Shown here piece by piece: positions 31,427 through 39,453 of a stretch of DNA of 64,000 nucleotides (its first letter is position 1; each line of letters begins with the position of its first letter). Both the position numbers and the translations under genes were made by a program. The stretch covers positions 1 through 64,000 of the IMG/VR virus record IMGVR_UViG_3300036820_000005; one strand, 5' to 3'. Origin of the DNA: a virus. The notes beneath the pieces are model-generated. The model did not search any database, was not told the DNA's origin, and worked only from the letters and a program-made list of their open reading frames with translations.

Positions 31427-32025
31427 ACGGCCTGGACGACGCGCTGTGCGACCTGCTCGCCGCCGCGCTTGGCGAGCTCGCCGCAGGCTGCCTGACCCCC
31501 GGCGAAGTCGCGGGGAAGCTGCACCAGGCCGGCTGCCGCGGGGAGCGGGACAACACGTGCGGCTGCCCGGTAGCGGTGTGGGTCACGCGGCGGGTCAGGA
31601 TCCCGCTCGGCCAGGCCCTCATCGTCGGCTCCGACAACGTCGAGATCGTGGCGGCCGCCGAAGGCGTGATGACGCAGGCGGGGATGGGCGACGTCCTGGC
31701 CACCGCGACCGTCCCCCGGGTGGTCGCCCAGTTCATCGGCGAGTTTGACCACACAGGCCGCTGGCCGTACCTCGAGGGAGAGCCGGTACCGGCCGACGGG
31801 GAGCACTTCGAGGTGTACCCGTGCGGCGCCGGGATCGGGGCGTATGACACGCGGCCGTTCGGCCGCCTGCAGCTCGACCAGGCCATGGCCGCCGCCTGTG
31901 AGGCCAGCGTGCCCGGCCGCCTCCACGCCGTCGAGCGGGTCACCGTCCGCGACGGCCTCACCAGGAGGAACTGCATCGCGGAGTACCGCGACGGCAAGCC
32001 CGTGCCCCTTACCCAACCCCAGTAG
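31423..32025 (+). CDS. Paralogue B of the same Cys-motif family
   Basis: This 200-residue protein repeats the N-terminal domain of its neighbour (LGELAAGCLTPGEVAGKLHQ, then CGCPVAVWV) and adds an alpha/beta C-terminal domain. The pair arose by duplication and divergence. It ends just before an operator dyad. Confidence 0.6.
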   Translation: MNGLDDALCDLLAAALGELAAGCLTPGEVAGKLHQAGCRGERDNTCGCPVAVWVTRRVRIPLGQALIVGSDNVEIVAAAEGVMTQAGMGDVLATATVPRVVAQFIGEFDHTGRWPYLEGEPVPADGEHFEVYPCGAGIGAYDTRPFGRLQLDQAMAAACEASVPGRLHAVERVTVRDGLTRRNCIAEYRDGKPVPLTQPQ

Positions 32026-32042
32026 TTCTACGTAGCGTAGAA
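32026..32042 (+). promoter_or_regulatory. Perfect operator dyad
   Basis: TTCTACGTAGCGTAGAA is a perfect dyad with a three-base centre, the same form as at 12066. It lies 22 bases before the next start codon and probably marks an internal promoter. Confidence 0.6.
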
Positions 32043-32064
32043 AGACGATCGGAGGAACGCGGAA

Positions 32065-32370
32065 ATGACCGACTTCATGATGGGCGCCCCCCGGCCCGCA
32101 TTCACCCCGCCCGAGGACGCGGAACAGCCGGACACCATCACGCTGGAATGGGACACGTCCGGGGTGTGCACGGCGACCATCCCGCTCGACCAGGCCCGCG
32201 AGGTGTTCGGCCTCGGCGGGACGCCCGACGTCGAGCTGGCGTGGAAGGTCGCCACCCTGGCCAAGGCCTCCCCGTCGATGCTGTCGAAGCTCAGCCCGTA
32301 CATCGACGCGGCTCAGAACTACCCGGTCAGCCTCCGCAAGGTGGACGGCACCCCGCCGGGTGAGCTGTGA
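32065..32370 (+). CDS. Paralogue of the 46.3 kb leader protein
   Basis: This 101-residue protein contains PLDQAREVFGLGGTPDVEL, which recurs almost unchanged in the protein at 46264-46677 (LDQAREVFGLGGTPD), with similar flanking strands (TITLEWDTSGVCTATI). A shared small alpha/beta domain is evident; function unknown. Confidence 0.6.
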   Translation: MTDFMMGAPRPAFTPPEDAEQPDTITLEWDTSGVCTATIPLDQAREVFGLGGTPDVELAWKVATLAKASPSMLSKLSPYIDAAQNYPVSLRKVDGTPPGEL

Positions 32371-32627
32371 TGGACGGCACGCCGCCACTGCCGCAGGTCA
32401 CCGTCGCGGCCGGCGTCCGGCGGACGTTCGCCGCGGTCGTCCAGGAGACGAAGGACCGGCGCGGCTGGTCGGCCCGCGACCTGGCGCGGGCCGCGCACCT
32501 GTCGTCCCACTGGACGGTCCACAACTGCCTGACCGGCAAGGACATCAGCCTCTCCAGCGCCCTGAAGATCGCCGTCGCGCTCGGCCTCGACACCGGTGAC
32601 CTCGGCCAGGCCGGAGACCTCCGGTGA
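32370..32627 (+). CDS. XRE-type HTH protein
   Basis: This 85-residue protein is an HTH of the XRE class (WSARDLARAAHLSSHWTVHN, then SLSSALKIAVALGLD). The ATG shares a base with the previous stop; a GTG one codon upstream is possible. It lies behind the operator dyad at 32026 and may read it. Confidence 0.75.
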   Translation: MDGTPPLPQVTVAAGVRRTFAAVVQETKDRRGWSARDLARAAHLSSHWTVHNCLTGKDISLSSALKIAVALGLDTGDLGQAGDLR

Positions 32628-32776
32628 ACCCGGGCAGCCCGCCGCGGTCGTCGGCGTTCGAGGCTGGCCGCCGGTTCGGCGTTGCGCTCGGCGTCCTGAT
32701 CTGCGCGGTACTCAACGGCCTGCTCGTCGCCGCCGCGGTGTTCGCCGACATCACCGCGTGGCGGTCGCTGGGGTGA
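32624..32776 (+). CDS. 50-residue membrane protein
   Basis: GTG overlaps the HTH stop. One long hydrophobic helix (FGVALGVLICAVLNGLLVAA) is flanked by an Arg-containing N-terminus. Function unknown. Confidence 0.5.
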   Translation: MNPGSPPRSSAFEAGRRFGVALGVLICAVLNGLLVAAAVFADITAWRSLG

Positions 32777-32971
32777 GTGGTGAAACCGAAGCGGAGGAGG
32801 ACGCGGGCGCAGGCCTGCGGCTCCAAGAAGAAGCACCCGGACAAGGCAGCAGCCCAGGAGCACCTGGCCCGCCTTGTCCGGGGCGGCGCGTCCCCGGCCG
32901 CGCTCAACACCTACAAGTGCCCGCACTGCCCGGCCTGGCACGTCGGCCACGTAGCCCCGGCGAGCCGCTGA
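32777..32971 (+). CDS. Small basic zinc-ribbon-like protein
   Basis: This 64-residue protein starts with a Lys/Arg run and has CGSKKKHPDKAAAQEHLARL and the end KCPHCPAWHVGH, a pattern repeated among small actinobacterial phage proteins. Start GTG (two in tandem). Its stop codon is part of promoter module 3. Confidence 0.6.
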   Translation: MVKPKRRRTRAQACGSKKKHPDKAAAQEHLARLVRGGASPAALNTYKCPHCPAWHVGHVAPASR

Positions 32972-33080
32972 CCTGCGAAAATTCCCGGTCTTTGTGCCCA
33001 TTCCTATTGTTCGTTCTACGCTCCTCGGATATTATTTTTACATAAGCAAAAAACATCCAGACCAGCCAGAGGAGCCCGAA
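32968..33080 (+). promoter_or_regulatory. Promoter module 3
   Basis: CTGACCTGCG and GTCTTTG are followed by -35 TTGTTC (33007-33012), a 17-base spacer with TTCTACG (33014), and -10 TATTAT (33030-33035). The second operator is reduced to TTTTAC. The downstream leader, including AAAAAACATCCAGACC, matches module 1 nearly base for base. Confidence 0.75.
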
Positions 33081-33209
33081 ATGACCCCCAACTACATCCC
33101 CGGCCTCTCCGACGACGATGCCTGCCTGTATGTAGCCGGGATCGTCGACGTCCAGACCGGCTGCCCCTGCGAGATCTGCGTCAACGAGCTGGCCGAGAAG
33201 GACATCTAG
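33081..33209 (+). CDS. 42-residue leader protein of unit 3
   Basis: This acidic 42-residue protein ends with a C-x-C-x-x-C motif (CPCEIC). The leader peptide of unit 4 carries the same spacing (CGCWEC). It is followed seven bases later by the second T-arm-like hairpin. Confidence 0.55.
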   Translation: MTPNYIPGLSDDDACLYVAGIVDVQTGCPCEICVNELAEKDI

Positions 33210-33216
33210 ACCAGCA

Positions 33217-33259
33217 GCCCGGCCGGCAGGCGTCACGGTTCGAGCCCGTGACGGGCACG
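33217..33259 (+). ncRNA. T-arm/acceptor-like RNA hairpin, copy 2
   Basis: GCCC (33217-33220) pairs with GGGC (33253-33256). The inner stem GTCACGG/CCGTGAC surrounds TTCGAGC, a canonical T-loop text. Total length is 43 bases and it ends in ACG. Confidence 0.65.
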
Positions 33260-33294
33260 CAGAACCCAACCCCCAACCCAGAGGGAGGCCCACA

Positions 33295-34299
33295 GTGGCC
33301 GGCAAGACGAACTACAAGACGATGCCCCTGGCCGAACTGGAAGGGCTGGCAGCGAACATGGCCGCCCAGTCCCGGCGCCCGTCGACCGCGCTGAAGGCGG
33401 CCCTGAACGCAGCCCGCGCCGACGCGATGCACGAGGCCGCGGCCGAGCAGACCGAGGCCGACCGGCTGGCGGCGAAGTACGACGCGCTGGACGCCGGAGC
33501 GAAGGCCGAGGCGCAGCGGCTGAGCGACAAGTACAGCGAGTCGGGCGCCCGGCTGGACGCCGCGATCGCCGAGCAGCCCGAGGACCTCGCCCCTGCCCCG
33601 GAGCCAGAGATGACCGACCAGCAGATCGACGACGCGCTGGAGATCGTCACCCTGGCCGAGGAGATCGCCGCCCAGGACGCGGCAGGCGAGCCCGAACCGG
33701 CCGGCGACGACGCTGGCGTGATTGAGGTCGCCCCGAACGTGGTTGTCGTCAGCCCGGACGCCGTGGACGAGTTCATCGACCGGGTGGTCGAGGAGGCGCT
33801 GCAGGCTGGCCAGGCCACGCCGGACGACGCGGCCCGCTCGAAGGCCCGCCGGACCGAGTTCACGACGGCGTTCGCCCGGCTGCTCGACGGCGGGTTCACC
33901 GAGGCCCAGGCGGGCGAGGCGCTGGCCGGCGAGTTCCCCGCCGAGGTCGCCGAGTACGAGGCGATGCACGCGATGGACGCCCGGATGGTCTCCACCACGC
34001 CGCCGGAGCGCGACCCGCTGGACATCGACATGAGCACCGGCGAGGTGAGGGTGGACCGGCCAGCGACCCAGCCGGTACCGCCCGCAGGGTCCTTCGCGCG
34101 GGTCGAGGCGACGCCCTACCCGGTCACGTTCTACCGGCCGGTCCTGAAGATCATCGTCCCCGACCTGGACGACCCGGCCAAGGAGACGGTCGAGGAGCTG
34201 ACCTGCGAGCACGTAGAGAAGTACGGGCACGGGTCCGAGGACGCCGCGATCAAGTGCGCCCGGTCCATGGCCTACAAGCGGGGCCTGCGGATCGCCTGA
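33295..34299 (+). CDS. Helical protein with shared C-terminal Cys/His domain
   Basis: This 334-residue protein is Ala/Glu/Asp-rich and helical over residues 1-270, with coiled-coil-like stretches. The last 65 residues (PYPVTFYRPVLKIIVP, CEHVEKYGHG, CARSMAYKRGLRIA) recur in the protein at 35047-35520. The shared domain probably binds a metal (Cys-His, Cys) and may target both proteins. Start GTG with GAGGGAGG upstream. Confidence 0.65.
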   Translation: MAGKTNYKTMPLAELEGLAANMAAQSRRPSTALKAALNAARADAMHEAAAEQTEADRLAAKYDALDAGAKAEAQRLSDKYSESGARLDAAIAEQPEDLAPAPEPEMTDQQIDDALEIVTLAEEIAAQDAAGEPEPAGDDAGVIEVAPNVVVVSPDAVDEFIDRVVEEALQAGQATPDDAARSKARRTEFTTAFARLLDGGFTEAQAGEALAGEFPAEVAEYEAMHAMDARMVSTTPPERDPLDIDMSTGEVRVDRPATQPVPPAGSFARVEATPYPVTFYRPVLKIIVPDLDDPAKETVEELTCEHVEKYGHGSEDAAIKCARSMAYKRGLRIA

Positions 34300-34385
34300 G
34301 CCGCCAGGCCGTCCGGCCGGGCTGTCCTTCCCCGCTAGCCCGGCCGGACCCCCGGCGCCTCAGCCGAACCCAGAAAGGAGAGGAA

Positions 34386-34763
34386 ATGGACCACGCTAAC
34401 GCGGCCGTATTCCTGATAGGGAAAGGGCACCCTGCGGCCACCGCAATTCAGGCCCTCGCCAAGGCCCGCTTCACCGGCCGCGCGATGGTCGGCACGTGGG
34501 AGGTGGCCAGCGCAGATGGCCAGTTCACCATCACGCCGGTCGACGACCGGCCGGTTCCGTCCGCGGACCGGGATGGGACGGGCACTGGCCAGCTGGTCAC
34601 CGACCTGACCACGACCCGGACCGCGATCGCCACGTTCGCGTTCCAGGTCGGCAACGGCGAGACGCTGATCTCGCCTGGTGAGGCCAGGGACCTGACCGCG
34701 GCGGCAGTTCGGCTCGAAACCGGGCTGGCCGGGCTCCGCGCCATGCTGCGGGGCCTGTCATGA
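34386..34763 (+). CDS. Unknown protein
   Basis: This 125-residue protein has an alpha/beta composition (AAVFLIGKGHPAATAIQALA, later TRTAIATFAFQVGNGETLI). The ATG has AAAGGAGAGG just upstream, a strong site, so translation restarts here. No family recognised. Confidence 0.6.
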   Translation: MDHANAAVFLIGKGHPAATAIQALAKARFTGRAMVGTWEVASADGQFTITPVDDRPVPSADRDGTGTGQLVTDLTTTRTAIATFAFQVGNGETLISPGEARDLTAAAVRLETGLAGLRAMLRGLS

Positions 34764-35050
34764 GCACGTGGACTGTGGTCGGCCTGCGAGACGGAGATTC
34801 CGGTGAGCTGCTAGTCGCCGGGGTCCTCGAAGGCGAGCACCCGGCCAGGGACAGCGGCCCGCTCAGCGGCCGGTTCGGGCGGTACTGCACGTTCGTCCAG
34901 GCCGACACCGCGGACCAGGCTGAACGGCTGGCCTGCGCTGCGGTTGACGGTGACGCCCTCGGTGACGTGGACGAGGCGGCCGTCAGCCCTGAACCGCTCT
35001 GGCCTGCCCTTGTCTGCGCGGGCCCCGACATGTTCCAGGCCGACCGGTGA
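34760..35050 (+). CDS. Small unknown protein
   Basis: This 96-residue protein is compact alpha/beta (WTVVGLRDGDSGELLVAGVL, then TFVQADTADQAERLACAAV) and overlaps both neighbours by four bases. A small oligomeric domain is likely; function unknown. Confidence 0.55.
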   Translation: MSTWTVVGLRDGDSGELLVAGVLEGEHPARDSGPLSGRFGRYCTFVQADTADQAERLACAAVDGDALGDVDEAAVSPEPLWPALVCAGPDMFQADR

Positions 35051-35520
35051 CCTCCCAGCTCCGAGCCGAATACGACCTGTACCGGCACGCCGCCTGGGTA
35101 CAGGCCGAACGGGACTGCAACGGCTACCTGCTGTCTGAGGAGGGGAGAGCCGCCGGGATCGAGCCGGAAAGGCTGTGGGAGATCCCCTGGGAGAAAGCCG
35201 TACGGTTCGCGTCCGAGGAACTACTGGACTGGTGGGGTGTCAACGGCGCCGGCCGGGCGGGCGGCCCGCGGAACGGCCGCTGGACCTGGACCGAATACCG
35301 GGAGCAGGCCGAACGCGGGGCCCCGGCCGCGCTGGTCGGCGCCGAACCATACCCGAAGACGTTTTACGCCCCGCGGATCGTGGTCCGGCACCCCGACGGC
35401 ACTGAGCACGCCGAAACGCTCCAATGCCCCCACATGGAGAAATGGGGCCACACGGTCGGGGACGCTGCGTGCCAGTGCGCCCGGCAGATCGCCGCCCAAC
35501 GCGGCCTAAAGGTCGCGTGA
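35047..35520 (+). CDS. Protein with the shared C-terminal Cys/His domain
   Basis: This 157-residue protein has a helical N-terminal part with WVQAERDCNGYLL and ends with the same domain as the protein at 33295 (YPKTFYAPRIVV, CPHMEKWGHT, CARQIAAQRGLKVA). Start GTG overlapping the previous stop. Confidence 0.6.
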   Translation: MTSQLRAEYDLYRHAAWVQAERDCNGYLLSEEGRAAGIEPERLWEIPWEKAVRFASEELLDWWGVNGAGRAGGPRNGRWTWTEYREQAERGAPAALVGAEPYPKTFYAPRIVVRHPDGTEHAETLQCPHMEKWGHTVGDAACQCARQIAAQRGLKVA

Positions 35521-36146
35521 TGGCCGAGGACGCGACGGGCGGGCTGTCCGAGGACAGCGACCCGAAGAAGGCGTGCTCCAAGTGCGGTGTCCCGAAGCCG
35601 TTGACGGACTACTACCGCATGGCCAGTTCGAGCGATGGTCGCCGTCCGGACTGCAAGAGCTGTATTTCGGCGGCCAGGTCAACTCCCGAGGGCCGGGGAA
35701 AGCGTGCTCGCTCTGTGCGAGAGGCGCGGCACCGCAAATGGGCAGAGACCGGCTACCAGCCCAGGAAACCATCGGGGCTGACGTCAGCTGAGCAGCAGCG
35801 GCTACGCCGCGCCAGGCCGGGAGCGGAGGTTGCCAACCGTCAGAATGAGGCGCGGAAGCGCGACAAGATGCGAAAGCGCGTATTCGATCATTACGGCTGG
35901 TCATGTGCATGCTGCGGGTCTACTAAGCGGCTGACAATCGACCACATCGACGGCACCGGCGGTGAGCACCGCAAGGAGCTGTTCGGTCGGCAGCTCGCTG
36001 GTTGGCACTTCTACCGCTGGCTGATCCGCCACGGCTTCCCTGACGGCTACCAGACCCTCTGCTTCCCCTGCAACCTGAGCAAGCGCGACGGCGACCGATG
36101 CCGGCTGAACCACCGGCCCAACCGAAAGGAGCCGGCATGTCCGTGA
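35520..36146 (+). CDS. HNH endonuclease with zinc-ribbon N-terminus
   Basis: This 208-residue protein has an N-terminal C-x-x-C...C-x-x-C ribbon (CSKCGVPK, CKSCIS), a basic middle, and a C-terminal HNH domain (CACCGSTKRLTIDHIDG, then LCFPCNLSKRDGDRC). It resembles endonuclease VII-like and homing nucleases of phages. Its codons are less GC-biased at the third position than its neighbours (for example cat, gat, tat), suggesting recent arrival. ATG overlaps the previous stop. Confidence 0.8.
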   Translation: MAEDATGGLSEDSDPKKACSKCGVPKPLTDYYRMASSSDGRRPDCKSCISAARSTPEGRGKRARSVREARHRKWAETGYQPRKPSGLTSAEQQRLRRARPGAEVANRQNEARKRDKMRKRVFDHYGWSCACCGSTKRLTIDHIDGTGGEHRKELFGRQLAGWHFYRWLIRHGFPDGYQTLCFPCNLSKRDGDRCRLNHRPNRKEPACP

Positions 36147-36655
36147 TCACCGGCCAGATGGTCAGCGTCTACGCGAACTACCTGCTCGGCCGCATCGAGC
36201 AGGACGACGAAGCCATGATCAGCCCCGCCCTGCCCGGCGTGGTAACGGCCGATACCCTGCCCGGCCTGGTGACGATGGACGGGCTGACCGGCTCATTTCA
36301 CGTCACCGACAGCGACGGCTCCGCCCTCGAAGTCACGATCCGGCCCGTGCACCGCGACCGCGACAACGACCGGGTCCTGTCGTTCACCCGCGCCCAAGTC
36401 CAGTCCTGGGCCGGACGCGAGCTGTCCGACGACGAGCTGTCCGACCTGGAGGACGCCGTGCCGAACAGCACGTTCCCCGAGACAGTAGGCCTGATCGCCG
36501 ACGCCCTGGACCGGGGCGAGCGGCCGCGCACAGAGACCGACTGCGCGTGCCCCGTCGGCGATTCGTGCCCATGCCAGGCGGACGGCGAAGACGGCCTGTG
36601 CGCCTGCTGCCGGGCCGGGGATCACAACGGCCGTGATGCGGAGCCCGGCAGATGA
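36137..36655 (+). CDS. Unknown protein with Cys-rich tail
   Basis: This 172-residue protein has a helical start (MVSVYANYLLGRIEQDDEA), a beta-rich centre and a C-terminal Cys cluster (CACPVGDSCPCQ, then CACC). The ATG follows AAAGGAG inside the end of the nuclease gene. Confidence 0.55.
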   Translation: MSVITGQMVSVYANYLLGRIEQDDEAMISPALPGVVTADTLPGLVTMDGLTGSFHVTDSDGSALEVTIRPVHRDRDNDRVLSFTRAQVQSWAGRELSDDELSDLEDAVPNSTFPETVGLIADALDRGERPRTETDCACPVGDSCPCQADGEDGLCACCRAGDHNGRDAEPGR

Positions 36656-36807
36656 ACAACCCCGACTGGCTCGACATGAACCGCGCCGACTTCGACGCGG
36701 CCGAGCCGCTGACCCTGTTCCCGCTCCCTGACCAGTCCCACCTGCCGCGCCCGCCAGGCGACTGCGGCACCCCCGACCTTTTCGCCGACCAGGAAGGAGA
36801 CCAGTGA
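36652..36807 (+). CDS. 51-residue acidic protein
   Basis: A short acidic protein (DWLDMNRADFDAAEPLTLFP, ending DLFADQEGDQ). It resembles the short acidic D-L-F-ending peptides seen in actinophage clusters. Overlaps on both sides. Confidence 0.5.
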   Translation: MNNPDWLDMNRADFDAAEPLTLFPLPDQSHLPRPPGDCGTPDLFADQEGDQ

Positions 36808-36956
36808 TGGCCCGCAGTTTCGAGTCCCAGGTGTACCGCGCTCTGCGCATCACGAACGACGTCAACGCAGTCCGCAGAGGCCGTGTCGGCCGCCGGATCG
36901 CCCGCCGCGCGGCTGGCCGGATCACCGGCAGAGTGCTCGCCCGGATCTTCCGATGA
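36807..36956 (+). CDS. 49-residue basic protein
   Basis: A strongly basic protein (FESQVYRALRITNDVNAVRR, then Arg/Gly/Ala-rich). A DNA- or RNA-binding role fits the composition. Such basic peptides recur in actinophage clusters. The ATG shares a base with the previous stop. Confidence 0.55.
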   Translation: MARSFESQVYRALRITNDVNAVRRGRVGRRIARRAAGRITGRVLARIFR

Positions 36957-37399
36957 CCGAAGACACGGTCAAGCGGCGCCCCGGACGCCCGGCCCGCGAC
37001 CTCACCGACGAAGAGTTCGGCCAGCTCAAAGTCCTGTACCGCGTCCCCGGCCTGAGGCCGCCCACGTGGGTGTGCCAGTGCAAATGTGACCCGGACCGGA
37101 CAGTCCAGGTGACGTCGACCCAGCTGCTCCGCGGGCACGTCAAGTCGTGCGGCTGCCTGCAAGGCACCTGGCTGCGGGTCCGCACCGACACGCTCCAGCG
37201 GGTCGCCGCGAACCTGGCCTCGCTTAACGAAATCATCGCCGAGCTGGTAACGGCAGGCTGCGATGATCCTGGGTTTGCCCAGATGACACGGGACCTCCTA
37301 CGCGACCACTCCTGGTCGCTGGGATTCCAGTTCCAGGGCCAGCAGGCGCCCGCCGACTGGACCCCGTGGTGGGAGAAGACCGGGGAGGACCAGGCGTAG
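36953..37399 (+). CDS. SCGC-motif protein, copy 1
   Basis: This 148-residue protein has the pattern W-V-C-Q-C-x-C-D, a strand with V-x-V-x-x-x-x-L, and K-S-C-G-C-L, common in phage-borne nucleases and AP2-type DNA-binding proteins. A helical C-terminal half follows. A zinc-dependent DNA-binding fold is likely. The next gene encodes a relative. Confidence 0.6.
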   Translation: MTEDTVKRRPGRPARDLTDEEFGQLKVLYRVPGLRPPTWVCQCKCDPDRTVQVTSTQLLRGHVKSCGCLQGTWLRVRTDTLQRVAANLASLNEIIAELVTAGCDDPGFAQMTRDLLRDHSWSLGFQFQGQQAPADWTPWWEKTGEDQA

Positions 37400-37833
37400 T
37401 GGCCGCGTACATCGACCTGTCCGGCCGGACGTTCGACCGGCTGCGGGTGGTCCGCCGCGCGGAGGCGGCCCCCTCGAAGACGACTGGTGTCCGATGGGTG
37501 GCCCAGTGCGCGGTCGACCTCGGCGGCTGCGGGTCGCCGGCGTTCACGGTGAACGGCAAGGACCTGCGCCGCGCCCGGACCCGGTCCTGCGGCTGCATCC
37601 GCATCGAGGTCGCCAAGGCAACGCTCGAGCGGATCAAAGCCCGCCCCTGCACCGAGAAGCCTGCCGAACCGGACTCGTACGCCTGCCAGTGGTGCAAGAC
37701 CGACCAGCCCGCCGACCAGATGGGGCCGGTCCTGTTCGCAGTCGAGGAAGGCGGGTCGGGGATGCAGTGCCGCGACGACCGGGCCTGCACCCGCCGCCAG
37801 AAGACCAGCCAGCGACAGAGGAGGGCGCGATGA
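37399..37833 (+). CDS. SCGC-motif protein, copy 2
   Basis: This 144-residue protein repeats the fold of its neighbour (WVAQCAVDLGGCG, then RTRSCGCI) and adds a second cluster C-x-W-C...C-x-x-x-x-x-C (CQWCKTD). The start is a GTG sharing a base with the previous stop. It is a diverged tandem duplicate. Confidence 0.6.
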   Translation: MAAYIDLSGRTFDRLRVVRRAEAAPSKTTGVRWVAQCAVDLGGCGSPAFTVNGKDLRRARTRSCGCIRIEVAKATLERIKARPCTEKPAEPDSYACQWCKTDQPADQMGPVLFAVEEGGSGMQCRDDRACTRRQKTSQRQRRAR

Positions 37834-38216
37834 CCGACCCGACCCCAGCTCAGTCCTGCACCCGGGTAGCTGTCGTCGGCGGGCACGTGTACCCGTGCCG
37901 CAGCCACGCCGGCGACGTGCACCATTTCGCGATGCTCTGGCCGGCCTGCGAGGCGCCGTTCTGCCTGCTGCCGCCAGGCCACAGGGAGCTGCACGACATC
38001 CCGTCCGGCCGGGCCGAGTACATGGACGCTAGCGCGGCTCCCGCCCAGTGCCAGGCGGCCCGGCTCGGACAGCCGCCATGCAAGCACCCGCCGAGGCACC
38101 GGGCGGCCGGCCACGGCCAGGCCGAGTTCGACTTGTGCGGCCGCCACGCCCACTGGCTCCGCGGCCGGCCCGCCTGGCAGATCCGCCCGCTGCAGGAGGC
38201 GGACGCCGATGCCTGA
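37830..38216 (+). CDS. Cys/His-rich protein
   Basis: This 128-residue protein has many Cys/His pairs (YPCRSHAGDVHHF, CEAPFCLLPPGH, CKHPPRH, LCGRHAHW), likely multiple zinc sites. No family recognised. ATGA overlap with the previous gene. Confidence 0.6.
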   Translation: MTDPTPAQSCTRVAVVGGHVYPCRSHAGDVHHFAMLWPACEAPFCLLPPGHRELHDIPSGRAEYMDASAAPAQCQAARLGQPPCKHPPRHRAAGHGQAEFDLCGRHAHWLRGRPAWQIRPLQEADADA

Positions 38217-38697
38217 CCGGTACCCGTGGCGGGCCGTGACCCGCGCCTACGGCCCCCGCTCCGGCCGGGGGAGCACGCTCGGCCGAGACACGTCCAGGCG
38301 TACCCGCTGGTGGGTCCTCCAGCTCGCCTGCGGCCACGTCGTAGAGCGGACGGTCCGGTACTGGCCGGTGGAAGGCCGGACGTCACAGCGCCGATCCTCG
38401 GACGATGTCATGCCTGCCCCGCGGCGGGTGCGGTGCGAGAAGTGCCAGAAGCTGGCGGCTCCAGAGCTCATCGGCGGGAACGGCGGGACGCTCACCGAGG
38501 AAGAGGCCCGCACGATCGGGGCCCTGCACCGGCTGGCGAAGCGGTGGCCGCCGACGCTGACCCTCGCGAGCATGAGCGGCGGCCTGTGCGTGTTCCACAC
38601 CGGCGACCCCAGGTGGGGGCTGGAGTCCGGCCCTGACCGCCAGGAGGCCGTTCTCGACGAGATCGACGGCATCCCGAACGACGGCGGCGCCTGGTGA
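38209..38697 (+). CDS. Unknown protein with zinc-type site
   Basis: This 162-residue protein has a beta-rich N-terminal half with a C-G-H-V-V-E-R strand and RRVRCEKCQKL, a pattern common in small actinophage proteins, and a C-terminal helical part. It ends unit 3 just before promoter module 4. Confidence 0.6.
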   Translation: MPDRYPWRAVTRAYGPRSGRGSTLGRDTSRRTRWWVLQLACGHVVERTVRYWPVEGRTSQRRSSDDVMPAPRRVRCEKCQKLAAPELIGGNGGTLTEEEARTIGALHRLAKRWPPTLTLASMSGGLCVFHTGDPRWGLESGPDRQEAVLDEIDGIPNDGGAW

Positions 38698-38701
38698 CGG
38701 T

Positions 38702-38814
38702 CGCTGACCTGCGAAAATACCGCGTCTTTGTGCCGCTTCTACTTGTCGCGTTCTACGCTCCTCATATAGTATTTCTACGTACATTAAAATATTCACTCAG
38801 ACAGGAAGCCACTC
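38702..38814 (+). promoter_or_regulatory. Promoter module 4
   Basis: CTGACCTGCG and GTCTTTG are followed by -35 TTGTCG (38743-38748), a 16-base spacer with TTCTACG (38751), -10 TATAGT (38765-38770) and TTCTACG (38773). An extra TTCTAC overlaps the -35 (38737). Confidence 0.75.
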
Positions 38815-38976
38815 ATGGACGTCCGCAAGACCGAACTCGACACCGGCCAGATCCACAATGCGGACGGAACGGTGAGCGTGTACCTGTACAGCGACCGCGG
38901 CCCGCAGCGCTGGACCTTCGACCAGGCCATCGAGCATGACCCCGGCTGCGGCTGCTGGGAGTGCATCACCTTCTAG
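38815..38976 (+). CDS. 53-residue leader protein of unit 4
   Basis: This small protein (VSVYLYSDRGPQRWTFDQAI) ends with CGCWECITF. Like the leader of unit 3 it carries C-x-C-x-x-C near its end, and it is followed ten bases later by a T-arm-like hairpin. Confidence 0.55.
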   Translation: MDVRKTELDTGQIHNADGTVSVYLYSDRGPQRWTFDQAIEHDPGCGCWECITF

Positions 38977-38985
38977 ACCACCCGA

Positions 38986-39028
38986 GCCCGATCGGCAAGC
39001 GTCACGGTTCGAGCCCGTGACGGGCACG
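38986..39028 (+). ncRNA. T-arm/acceptor-like RNA hairpin, copy 3
   Basis: Same structure as copy 2: GCCC (38986-38989) with GGGC (39022-39025), inner stem GTCACGG/CCGTGAC around TTCGAGC, then ACG. The bulge differs from copy 2 in three of ten bases while both stems are identical. Confidence 0.65.
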
Positions 39029-39060
39029 AGAAACCAACCCCGACCACCGAGGAGAACCCG

Positions 39061-39450
39061 ATGACCGCCCACACCGCAGACACCTGCTGGGCCGACCCGC
39101 TCAGCCGCAGGGAACGCGCCGAGCTGGCCCGGAAGCTGGCCAGCTGGTGCCAGCGCTTCTACAACACCCCGGCTGGCACCCCGGACGCCGTGTACTCGCA
39201 GATCCTCGCCTCCGCTGAGATGTCCGACCTGCACCTGGACGTGACCGAGCGCGCGGCGGTTCCGCCCAAGATCTGCCAGATGACCGACGAGCAGCTGGAC
39301 TACGAGCTGGCGTCAGCGGAGGAAGCCGAGGACGGTGCCCGCGCCGGCCGGATCGAACGCGAGCAGGCCGCACGCGAGATAGACGAGCCCCACGACGACA
39401 CCCCGTCGCTGGAAGACCGCGGCCTGCACCTCGGCAGCTACAGCAGCTGA
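39061..39450 (+). CDS. Unknown helical protein
   Basis: This 129-residue protein is helical and charged (SRRERAELARKLASWCQRFY, later ELASAEEAEDGARAGRIERE). The ATG has GAGGAGAA upstream. No family recognised. Confidence 0.55.
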   Translation: MTAHTADTCWADPLSRRERAELARKLASWCQRFYNTPAGTPDAVYSQILASAEMSDLHLDVTERAAVPPKICQMTDEQLDYELASAEEAEDGARAGRIEREQAAREIDEPHDDTPSLEDRGLHLGSYSS

Positions 39451-39453
39451 CCG

